A stretch of 49,744 nt of DNA from JAAYJM01 sp964498585 (GTDB taxonomy: Bacteria > Bacteroidota > Ignavibacteria > Kapaibacteriales > UBA2268): positions 1-49,744 of the forward strand of contig CAZCHH010000021.1 of NCBI GenBank assembly GCA_964498585.1. The letters run 5' to 3'. Below the pieces are notes generated by a model that was not told the DNA's origin, did not search any database, and worked only from the letters and a program-made list of their open reading frames with translations. Each line of letters starts with the position of its first letter. Position 1 is the stretch's first letter. A program made the position numbers and the translations under genes. Shown piece by piece: positions 33,741 to 41,861 of this stretch.

Positions 33741-34676
33741 TTATTTCTTAATCAGTTCCATTGCTTCTTTAATTGTTTCAGTTACGTGAACTACAGAATT
33801 ATTCAATAATGCTTTTTCATCTTCATTGAGGTTTAGTTCGATTACCTGCTCTACTCCATTTTTCCCGAGTTTAGCTGGTACGCCAACAACTACATCGTAA
33901 TATCCATACTCGCCTTGAAGCAAGACCGAGCAAGGAAGAATGCGCTTTTGGTCTTTTACAATGGATTCGACCATTTGCACTGCAGCAGCAGCCGGTGCAT
34001 AGTAAGCACTACCTGTTTTCAGGTATTTTACTATTTCACCGCCACCTCCAGCAGTTCGCTTGACAATTTCATCAAGGCGGTCTTTTGGAATTAAATCTGT
34101 AATCGGAATACCAGCAACGGTTGTGAAACGAGGCAGTGGCACCATTGTGTCGCCGTGTCCGCCAAGAATCAAACCTTGAATGTCTTGCATAGAAACACCA
34201 ATCTCCATTGAAATAAATGAGCGGTATCGTGCTGTATCTAAAATTCCAGCCATACCAAATACTTTGTTGCGTGGCAGATTGGTTACTTTTTGAGCAATAT
34301 ATGTCATAACATCTAAAGGATTGGATACTATGATATAATATGCGTTGGGAGAGTATTTGAAAGCATTTGAAATACAACTTGTAACGATTTCTGCGTTCTT
34401 GACGAGCAAATCGTCACGGGTCATTCCGGGCTTACGTGCAAGTCCGGCAGTTTGTATAATAATGTCGGAATCTTTCGTTTTTTCATAATCATTTGTTCCG
34501 TAAATTTTAGAATCGGATTCCAAAATCGGCATTGATTCATACATATCAAGTGCTTTACCTTCAGGAATACCTTCCAGTATATCTATCAGAATAATTTCAT
34601 TTGCTAATTCCTGATTTGCAAGAAGTTGAGCAACAGTTGCCCCAACATTTCCTGCACCAATCACTGTAATTTTCAT
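33741..34676 (-). CDS. mdh: Malate dehydrogenase (LDH-like type)
   Basis: 311 residues. The NAD-binding loop is VIGAGNVGATVAQLLA near 4-19, followed by the acidic Asp ending IILID. ARKPGMTRDDLL near 80-91 holds the substrate-loop arginines, VSNPLDVMTYIA near 117-128 and LGGHGDTMVPL near 171-181 the catalytic histidine. The Arg in the active loop and overall length fit malate dehydrogenase rather than lactate dehydrogenase. It converts malate and oxaloacetate in the TCA cycle. It starts 18 bp after gltA ends, so the two form an operon that both makes and consumes oxaloacetate. Confidence 0.95.
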   Translation of the reverse strand: MKITVIGAGNVGATVAQLLANQELANEIILIDILEGIPEGKALDMYESMPILESDSKIYGTNDYEKTKDSDIIIQTAGLARKPGMTRDDLLVKNAEIVTSCISNAFKYSPNAYYIIVSNPLDVMTYIAQKVTNLPRNKVFGMAGILDTARYRSFISMEIGVSMQDIQGLILGGHGDTMVPLPRFTTVAGIPITDLIPKDRLDEIVKRTAGGGGEIVKYLKTGSAYYAPAAAAVQMVESIVKDQKRILPCSVLLQGEYGYYDVVVGVPAKLGKNGVEQVIELNLNEDEKALLNNSVVHVTETIKEAMELIKK

Positions 34677-34694
34677 ATTTTCTCCTAAAAAAAT

Positions 34695-35975
34695 TTATAA
34701 AGCACCAACTAATTCTTTGTATTTAAGTGTTGGTAAAGATTTCGGTCTTGTAATAGCATAGCCCATAGCACGAGCCACTACTGATTGGGCGCAAATACCC
34801 AATGCTCTTGAAATGCTAAACAGTACTGTATAGTAACTGAATTCAGTTAGTCCATAGTGATAAAGCAAAGCACCTGAGCCAGCATCAACGTTAGGCCATG
34901 GGTCTTTGATTTTCTTTACTTGAGAAAGAACTTTAGGAACTACGTCAAACACTCTTGCAACGGTTTGGAAAACTGGGTCTTCGGGCATATATTCTTTACC
35001 AAAAGCAAGGAAGGCATCGAAGCGTGGGTCAGTAATTCTGAGAACAGCATGTCCATAGCCCGGAACAACTTTTCCGGATTCTAGGGTTTCCCAAGCGAAT
35101 TTTTCGAGTTCTTCTTCAGTTGGAGCGCCGTTGAATTTCTTCATAGTTTCTAAAATCCAGCCGAGACATTCCTGATTTGCTAAACCGTGGAGTGGTCCAG
35201 CGAGACCATTAAGTCCACCGGAAAGGGAATAGTATAAATCAGAAAGAGCTGAGTTAATTGTAGCAGCAGAATAAGCGCTGACGTTACCACCTTCGTGGTC
35301 GCTGTGTAAATTCAAATAAAGACGCATTAATTTTGTTAGTTCGCCATTTGGGTCGGGAAGACCGAGCATGTGTGCAAAATTCTTTCCCCAGTCGGCAGTT
35401 TTGTCAGATTCAATTATCGGACCTTTGTTAAACTTTTTCCTATAAACATAAGCACCAATTGCTGGGAGCTTAGCAATAATATCCATTGAATCTTCATAAG
35501 TTGGGTCCCAATATTCATTTTTAGGCATACCTTCAGCGTATCGTTTTGCGAAAACAGATTCTTTCTGCATAACAAGTATGGCAGTATTAAACAGGCACAT
35601 TGGATGCGAATCAGCTGGCATAGCTTCGAGAACGTTCCAGACGTATTGAGGAACTTCTTCTCTTGCTTTCAAATCGGCTTGAAGGTCTTTTAATTCCTCT
35701 TCATTAGGCAATTCACCTGTAAGAAGCAAGTAAAAAATCTCTTCAGGAATTTTTTCAGTCAAATGCTTTAACTCAATACCGCGAATAATAAGCCCCTTGT
35801 CGGGCGGAACTTCTGAAGTATCGCAAACGAGTCCCTTGACGCCACGCATTCCTCCATACGCTTGAGCTAATGTAACTTTAGAGACTTCCTTATCTCCATA
35901 GTTTTTAACGAAATTGGAAATGTCGTCTTTCAACGGCGGAAAAATTTTTGCTAATTTTTCTTTTAACAAAGACAT
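34695..35975 (-). CDS. gltA: Citrate synthase, mitochondrial type
   Basis: 426 residues. LHSDHEGGNVSAYSA near 227-241 and VPGYGHAVLR near 302-311 carry the two catalytic histidines, and WPNVDAGSGALLYHYGL near 358-374 carries the catalytic aspartate. NGLAGPLHGLANQECL lies between. These strings resemble mitochondrial (type I) citrate synthase rather than the hexameric NADH-regulated enzyme of enterobacteria. After the catalytic Asp the sequence is Ala-Gly, where mitochondrial enzymes usually have Ala-His. It condenses oxaloacetate and acetyl-CoA. A 38-bp duplicated block lies in its upstream region. Confidence 0.95.
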   Translation of the reverse strand: MSLLKEKLAKIFPPLKDDISNFVKNYGDKEVSKVTLAQAYGGMRGVKGLVCDTSEVPPDKGLIIRGIELKHLTEKIPEEIFYLLLTGELPNEEELKDLQADLKAREEVPQYVWNVLEAMPADSHPMCLFNTAILVMQKESVFAKRYAEGMPKNEYWDPTYEDSMDIIAKLPAIGAYVYRKKFNKGPIIESDKTADWGKNFAHMLGLPDPNGELTKLMRLYLNLHSDHEGGNVSAYSAATINSALSDLYYSLSGGLNGLAGPLHGLANQECLGWILETMKKFNGAPTEEELEKFAWETLESGKVVPGYGHAVLRITDPRFDAFLAFGKEYMPEDPVFQTVARVFDVVPKVLSQVKKIKDPWPNVDAGSGALLYHYGLTEFSYYTVLFSISRALGICAQSVVARAMGYAITRPKSLPTLKYKELVGAL

Positions 35976-36041
35976 ACTAACTCCTTGAAATTAATTAAAA
36001 AATATTTAATTTGAGAAAGAATTTAACAGATATTATGTTCT

Positions 36042-36117
36042 ATTAAGCAAATCTTCAAAATAATACATTTTTATATTTTATTAAGCAAATCCTCCAAATA
36101 ATACATTTTTTTTGTTA
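36042..36117. repeat. 38-bp tandem duplication upstream of gltA
   Basis: ATTAAGCAAATCTTCAAAAT (from 36042) and ATTAAGCAAATCCTCCAAAT (from 36080) each begin a 38-bp unit containing AATACATTTTT. It lies in the divergent region between gltA (start 35975) and the epimerase gene (36176). On the minus strand each unit has TATTATTT(T)GG/A, resembling part of a Bacteroidetes -7 box. Duplicated promoter or regulator site is inferred. Confidence 0.7.
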
Positions 36118-36175
36118 TTTTTACACATTGAAAAATTAATAAAAAAAAAATTGTTTTTCCAAAAAAAAATATATT

Positions 36176-37120
36176 ATGGCAAAAGTACTTATAACCGGCG
36201 GAGCAGGATTTCTTGGCTCTCATCTCTGCGAAAGATTTATTAAAGAAGGCGATGATGTAGTATGTATGGACAATTTCATTACTGGCAGCCCCGATAATAT
36301 CGCACATCTTTTCGGAAATCCTCACTTCCATTTCGTTCAACACGACGTAACAAATTTTATTTATGTAACCAGCAAGTTGGATTTTATCCTTCATTTTGCT
36401 TCACCAGCTTCACCAATAGATTACTTGAAATTACCTATTCAAACACTGAAAGTTGGCTCACTCGGCACCCATAAAGCATTAGGACTTGCTAAAGAAAAAA
36501 ATGCCCGCTTTCTCCTTGCAAGCACAAGTGAGGTTTATGGCGACCCTCTTATTCACCCACAGACTGAAACATACTGGGGAAATGTAAATCCTGTCGGTTC
36601 ACGCGGCGTTTATGACGAAGCTAAACGTTTTGCTGAAGCTCTTACTATGGCTTATCACCGCTACCATTCTGTTGATACACGGATTGTTAGAATATTCAAT
36701 ACCTACGGACCCAGAATGAGAGTAAACGATGGACGCGCTATTCCTGCTTTCATTTCCCAGGCACTTTGCAATGAACCTGTTACAGTTTTTGGTGATGGCT
36801 CTCAAACCCGTTCTGTATGCTATGTGGACGACCTCGTTGATGGTATCTATCGCTTATTAATGTCTGATATTTCAGACCCAGTAAACATCGGAAATCCAGA
36901 TGAAATTACTATGCTGGGTTTGGCAAAGGAAATTATTTCTGCAACTAATTCAAAAAGCGAAATTATTTATCAGGACCTGCCTGAAGATGACCCAAAAGTT
37001 AGGAAGCCGGACACAACTATTGCAAATACCAAACTTGGCTGGAAAGCATCTGTTGATAGAAAAGAAGGGCTAAAACATACTATTGAGTATTTCAGGAAGA
37101 AATTGCATTATGAAAGCTAA
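36176..37120 (+). CDS. UDP-glucuronate decarboxylase-like NAD-dependent epimerase
   Basis: A 314-residue short-chain dehydrogenase of the extended type. LITGGAGFLGSHLCERFI near residues 5-22 binds NAD, STSEVYGDP near 117-125 supplies the catalytic Ser/Thr, and SRGVYDEAKRFAEAL near 141-155 gives the YxxxK pair. FNTYGPRMRVNDGRAIPAFI and GSQTRSVCYVDDLVDGI follow. The YDEAKR and 'MRVNDGR' features fit UDP-glucuronate decarboxylase (UDP-xylose synthase), which feeds surface polysaccharide synthesis. A general UDP-sugar epimerase cannot be excluded. Its last 11 bp overlap ispE. Confidence 0.88.
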   Translation: MAKVLITGGAGFLGSHLCERFIKEGDDVVCMDNFITGSPDNIAHLFGNPHFHFVQHDVTNFIYVTSKLDFILHFASPASPIDYLKLPIQTLKVGSLGTHKALGLAKEKNARFLLASTSEVYGDPLIHPQTETYWGNVNPVGSRGVYDEAKRFAEALTMAYHRYHSVDTRIVRIFNTYGPRMRVNDGRAIPAFISQALCNEPVTVFGDGSQTRSVCYVDDLVDGIYRLLMSDISDPVNIGNPDEITMLGLAKEIISATNSKSEIIYQDLPEDDPKVRKPDTTIANTKLGWKASVDRKEGLKHTIEYFRKKLHYES

Positions 37121-37919
37121 ATCTATTGCAAAAATTAATATCGGTTTGCAGGTTTTAAATAAGAGAGAAGACGGATTTCATAGTATTAATTCTGTCTTCT
37201 TTCCACTTTTTCAGTTGTTTGATGAAATGGAATTTGAAAAATCTTCAAATATTTCAATAGACATTGAGCCGAAATCAATTTCAATAGATTTAGAAAGTAA
37301 TATCATTTACAAAACGATTATAAAATTAAGAGAGTTTACAAAAAGAAATAATCTTGCAGCAAAAATAAAATTAGTAAAAAGAATTCCGATGGGAGCAGGG
37401 CTTGGCGGTGGCAGTTCAAATGCAGCCGAAACCCTGCTCTCTTTAAATGAACTTTTCAATCTGAATATAAGCAAAGAACAACTATCTGAAATCGCACTTC
37501 AAATTGGCTCTGATGTCCCTTTTTTTATTGAGAAAAAGACAGCTCTCGTTACTGGTAGAGGTGAATTTTTCGATTATTTTGATTATAAACCTAATTTCTC
37601 AATTCATCTATATAATCCAAAAATCAACATTTCAACGAAATGGGCTTACGAACAACTTCATAGAACAAATAAAGAAATAGAAAAATTCGATTTTGCTTCA
37701 ATTTTATTAGACGCAGCAACCAATCCACTCCTTTTGAAACAAAAGCTATTCAATGATTTTGAAGAAGCTGTTTTTAAAGAATATCCAAAATTAGCTAAAA
37801 TTAAAGAAGAAATTTACAAAGAAGGTGCTGTATATGCGCAGATGAGTGGTAGTGGCTCTACTCTATTCGGCTTTTTCCATAATGGAAAAAGTGAGTTTAA
37901 GTTGGTGGAGGTGGAGTAG
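37110..37919 (+). CDS. ispE: 4-diphosphocytidyl-2-C-methyl-D-erythritol kinase
   Basis: 269 residues from ATG 37110, inside the end of the epimerase gene; an alternative start at 37083 would add nine residues without homology. SIAKINIGLQVLNKREDGFH near residues 4-23 is the IspE N-terminal signature, and IPMGAGLGGGSSNAAE near 92-107 is the GHMP-kinase ATP loop. IGSDVPFF and the C-terminal MSGSGSTLFGFF complete the family pattern. It phosphorylates CDP-methylerythritol in the MEP pathway for isoprenoids. The operon with a sugar epimerase looks incidental. Confidence 0.95.
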   Translation: MKAKSIAKINIGLQVLNKREDGFHSINSVFFPLFQLFDEMEFEKSSNISIDIEPKSISIDLESNIIYKTIIKLREFTKRNNLAAKIKLVKRIPMGAGLGGGSSNAAETLLSLNELFNLNISKEQLSEIALQIGSDVPFFIEKKTALVTGRGEFFDYFDYKPNFSIHLYNPKINISTKWAYEQLHRTNKEIEKFDFASILLDAATNPLLLKQKLFNDFEEAVFKEYPKLAKIKEEIYKEGAVYAQMSGSGSTLFGFFHNGKSEFKLVEVE

Positions 37920-38046
37920 ATTTTTAGTTAATGGTTTATAGTTTATGGTTTAAGGTAGATTAAGCATACTTGCTTATTCAATGACTGAGAACAAGCATTT
38001 GTGAGATTTTTAGCTGACTCTGTCAATGACATATTTGCTTTTGTCG

Positions 38047-38127
38047 GTCATTCTGAACGAAGTGAAGAATCCAGAGGATAGTGTTTAAAAAAAATTTTTC
38101 TGGATTCTTCACTTCGTTCAGAATGAC
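38047..38127. repeat. Dispersed hairpin repeat, best-preserved copy
   Basis: GTCATTCTGAACGAAGTGAA + GAATCCAG (38047-38074) and its exact complement (38100-38127) form a 28-bp perfect stem around 25 bases. It lies between convergent ispE and smc and is followed by a T-run, so it may stop transcription from the left. This is the cleanest full-length example of the family inserted in the glycosyltransferase gene. Confidence 0.9.
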
Positions 38128-38204
38128 TTTTTTAAGAATGTTATCTCCATTGAAATAAAGCAAGTGCTTCATTCTTTAGTTTGAAATAACAGAAAATATT
38201 AGCA

Positions 38205-41200
38205 CTACACCATTTTCACAGAAACAACTTTTGAAACGCCTTGCTCCTGCATCGTAATACCATAAAGCGTAGAAGCTGCTTCCATTGTCTTTTTATTATG
38301 TGTAATAAAGACAAACTGCGTTTCTTTGCTGAATTCACGAATTAGAGTAAGAAATCTGTCAATATTTGCATCATCAAGTGGGGCATCGACTTCATCTAAA
38401 ATACAGAATGGCGATGGCTTAACAAGATAAATACCAAAAAGCAAAGAAATAGCAGTGAGAGTTTTCTCGCCACCAGAAAGCATATCAATAGAATGTGGTT
38501 TTTTGCCCGGTGGCTTTGCGTTTATTTCAATGTCTGCTTCAAGAACGTTGCCATCGGCCAGCTTAAGCTCTGCATAACCGGATTCACCAAATAATTTTGT
38601 GAAAAGCATCTGAAAATTTGAATTTATTTGCTTAAAAGTTTCTTCAAACATCCTTTCGGCATTAAGGTTGATTTCGGAAATTGTTTCCTGCAAATGTTTT
38701 TCAGATTGTATTAAGTCAGAACATTGTTCGTTATAAAATTTCAAGCGATTGCTTTGAGCATCAAATTCCTCAAGAGCTAAAAAATTTACACTTCCTAATT
38801 CCCCAAGTTTTTCTTTAACAGAATAGAGTGCAGATTTATAGCTTTCTAAAGAAAAATTTTCTTCTGGAATATATTCTACTGTTTCGATGTCTGCTACAAG
38901 GTTTTCTAATGCACGCTGCTTAATGTTGCTAATTGCGGCTATATATTCACTTTCTTTTAATTTTTTATTATGAATGTTTTCGTTTATTCTATCAAAGTCT
39001 TTTTTTCGCTGATTTATTTCATTGCTTGAGTTTTCTACTTTAATTTGAAGAGAAGAAATTTGTTCTTCAAATACATCTTTTTTGTTTTTGATTAAAATTT
39101 CCTTTTCCTGGACTGCAATTAAACTAACTTTTAGTTTTTCAATTTCATTTAATAAATTCTCTTTTTGCTGGCTATTATTTTCTTTTTCTTTGATTAAACT
39201 TTCAGCTTTTCTTTCAAGATTGGTGATATTATTTTTTATATTAAAAATTTCTTTTTCAGTCGATTTGAGTTCTGTGTCATTTTTTACCATCTGCATTTCA
39301 ACGGAGTGAGCCGAATTTTGCACTTCACTGAATTTTATTTCTTTTTCTTTAAATTCTTGAGCTGCAATAGCAATGCTTTCGTTTAATGCTATAACTTTGT
39401 CATCAATGAGTGATATTTCTTTACTGAAATCATCTATTTCACTTTGAAACTGCTCAATTTCAATCTGATGCTGCTTAATATTACCTTTTATATTTTCTAA
39501 ATTATTTTGAATAGATTCTTTTTTGTAGTGAAATTCAGAAATTTTCTGCTCATTTTGATTTTTTTCCTGTTCTGTTTTGCGCAGTTGGTCATTGAGAAAT
39601 TTTAAACTTATTTTGCTCAATTCATTCTTTGAATTTTGCAGTTCAATTTCAGTTTTCTGAATATTTTCAGTAATTATTGCAATTTCTTCCTGAAGTTTGT
39701 CTATTCTTTCTTTTTTCCCAATTAAAATTCCTTCATCTTTTAAAGCAGAACCACCGCGAATAAAAGCATTACTGCTATATATTTCACCAGACAAAGTAAC
39801 TGCAATTTCTGCGTTTTTTTCATCAACAATTTTCTTTGCAGTATCAAAATCTGAAACAAGAGCAGTTTTTCCAAGAATAGCACGGATAGCATAACGCAGA
39901 GTTTCTTCAATTTGAACGATTTCACTTATCCAGCCGTAAATGTTTTCATCAGTCTGAATATGGGGAAGTTCGGGTATTTCTTTTATTAATTCACGGCACA
40001 GAAAACTATGTTTTCCTTTATTTGTTTCTTTAAGAATTTGCACACCAGCAAGGGCTTCTTCTACATTTTCAACTACAATAAATTTGCCTGCTGTGCCAAG
40101 AGCAGCATCAATCGCCACGCTGAATTTTTCATCAGTATAAATAAGTTCTGCAAGCTGATATTTCTTGTCTTTTGTCTGCCATTTGCTTGAATTTCTTAAA
40201 ACCTTACTGCTTTCAGAAGTATCAACAATATTATTTAAAAAATCAAGAGCTGCACGCTTACTTTGCAAATCTGTTTTTAAAGAAGAATAATTATGCTGGG
40301 TTTCCTGAATTTTATTTTGTAAGAATTTTTCCTTTTCCTGTTGCTCAGCCAACTCTTTTTCAATATCTTTTATTTTTTTTGCAAAATCATCGCGTAGCAA
40401 AACAAATTTTTCACGTTCTTCATCAAGTTTAGAAAGATTAATTTCTAAACGCTCAATTTCGCTTTCACTCTGTCTTTTTCTATTTTCTAAATTTATTTTC
40501 TGCGATTCAGTTCTTTTCTGAGTGTTGTAAAAAGTATTTTTTTGGTTATTAAAATGATTTAATTCCTGCTCGAATTTATTTTTCTTTTCACGGCTTGAAT
40601 CGACTTCAGTTTTTGCTTCATTTCTGTTTTTTACAAGCTCTACTAATTGATTTTTATTTTCAACAATACATTTTTTTAAAGATTCAATATTGAACTCCAA
40701 TTCACTCAATCTGCTGTTGGACCGTTTTTTTGAATTTGCAAGTTCGTTGATTTCATTGTTCATTCTGTTGTTTGATATATCAAGCGATTTTACTTTTTCG
40801 TCAGAAACTGCAATTTCCTTATTAATAGTTGCGATTGCAGATTCGACTTTAGTAAATTCATCAAGCACAGCTTTGTAGTCAATTTCAAAAGCACTTAAGT
40901 GCTTTTTCTGATTAACAAATTCTGCTTCATATTCTTCAATGTCAATAGCTTGCTTATCTTTTTCAGTTTGTATTTTTTCAATTTCCTGATGAATTTCCTG
41001 ATAATTCTTTGAATAATTTAAGAAATCGACTTTTAAAATTGCCTTTTCCAAATCTTTCATCTGCTCAAGCAGTTTATTATATCTTTTAGTTTTAGCAGCT
41101 TGGCGACTTAAAGTATTAACCTGCTTTTGCACCTCCTGTATAATATCTTCAATGCGCAATAAATCACTTTGGACAGATTGCAGTTTTTTTGCTGCTTCTT

Positions 41201-41723
41201 TTCTGCGGATTTTGTATTTTGTAACTCCGGCAGCTTCTTCAAATAGGTGGCGCCTTTCTTCCGGTTTTCCATTCAGGATTTGCTCCACCATTTTCAGCTC
41301 TATTACTGAATAGGAATCCGCCCCAATCCCGGTATCCATAAACAAATCCTGAATATCGCGCAAGCGGCATTGTGTGTTGTTGAGCAGATACTGACTTTCA
41401 CCATTTCGGAAAAGGCGGCGGGTAATAGTTACTTCAGAATATTCACTTGGAAGTTTATTCTTATTATTTTCAATTGTTAAAGCAACTTCAGCAAAACTAA
41501 GTGGTTTGATTGAACTTGTTCCATTGAAAATGACGTTTTCCATTATATCTGAACGAAGAATAGAAGACCTTTGTTCGCCAAGGACCCAGCGGATAGCATC
41601 AATAACGTTTGTTTTTCCGCAGCCATTAGGACCAACAAAGGCACTTATCCCTTCAGAAAATTTAAAAACCTGTTTAGTAGCAAATGATTTAAATCCGAAT
41701 ATTTCGAGTTTTGTTAAAAGCAT
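38205..41723 (-). CDS. smc: Chromosome segregation protein SMC
   Basis: 1172 residues, normal SMC length. The N-terminal ATPase half has Walker A GPNGCGKTNVIDAIRWVLG near 32-50. Two long coiled coils (about 165-500 and 660-990) surround a hinge domain (about 520-650) with the Gly-rich segment AFIRGGSALKDEGILIGKK near its end. The C-terminal half has the ABC signature MLSGGEKTLTAISLLFGIY and Walker B FCILDEVDAPLDDANI. SMC condenses and aligns sister chromosomes with ScpA and ScpB, whose genes are not in the window. It is the only gene of its transcription unit. Confidence 0.97.
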   Translation of the reverse strand: MLLTKLEIFGFKSFATKQVFKFSEGISAFVGPNGCGKTNVIDAIRWVLGEQRSSILRSDIMENVIFNGTSSIKPLSFAEVALTIENNKNKLPSEYSEVTITRRLFRNGESQYLLNNTQCRLRDIQDLFMDTGIGADSYSVIELKMVEQILNGKPEERRHLFEEAAGVTKYKIRRKEAAKKLQSVQSDLLRIEDIIQEVQKQVNTLSRQAAKTKRYNKLLEQMKDLEKAILKVDFLNYSKNYQEIHQEIEKIQTEKDKQAIDIEEYEAEFVNQKKHLSAFEIDYKAVLDEFTKVESAIATINKEIAVSDEKVKSLDISNNRMNNEINELANSKKRSNSRLSELEFNIESLKKCIVENKNQLVELVKNRNEAKTEVDSSREKKNKFEQELNHFNNQKNTFYNTQKRTESQKINLENRKRQSESEIERLEINLSKLDEEREKFVLLRDDFAKKIKDIEKELAEQQEKEKFLQNKIQETQHNYSSLKTDLQSKRAALDFLNNIVDTSESSKVLRNSSKWQTKDKKYQLAELIYTDEKFSVAIDAALGTAGKFIVVENVEEALAGVQILKETNKGKHSFLCRELIKEIPELPHIQTDENIYGWISEIVQIEETLRYAIRAILGKTALVSDFDTAKKIVDEKNAEIAVTLSGEIYSSNAFIRGGSALKDEGILIGKKERIDKLQEEIAIITENIQKTEIELQNSKNELSKISLKFLNDQLRKTEQEKNQNEQKISEFHYKKESIQNNLENIKGNIKQHQIEIEQFQSEIDDFSKEISLIDDKVIALNESIAIAAQEFKEKEIKFSEVQNSAHSVEMQMVKNDTELKSTEKEIFNIKNNITNLERKAESLIKEKENNSQQKENLLNEIEKLKVSLIAVQEKEILIKNKKDVFEEQISSLQIKVENSSNEINQRKKDFDRINENIHNKKLKESEYIAAISNIKQRALENLVADIETVEYIPEENFSLESYKSALYSVKEKLGELGSVNFLALEEFDAQSNRLKFYNEQCSDLIQSEKHLQETISEINLNAERMFEETFKQINSNFQMLFTKLFGESGYAELKLADGNVLEADIEINAKPPGKKPHSIDMLSGGEKTLTAISLLFGIYLVKPSPFCILDEVDAPLDDANIDRFLTLIREFSKETQFVFITHNKKTMEAASTLYGITMQEQGVSKVVSVKMV

Positions 41724-41861
41724 ATATTATTTTTATGTTTGTTTTCAATTTTAATTTTGTTCTAATTATATGAGCAACAAGTTGTTTGCATTACTTTTAT
41801 ACTTATTAAGATTGATGTATTTACTTAATGAAAGTTAATTTATAATTTGTGCTAATCGCAA

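Noticed and set aside
36071..36394. Minus-strand frame of 107 codons
   Set aside because: It overlaps the well-supported epimerase gene and the gltA upstream repeats; no homology features.
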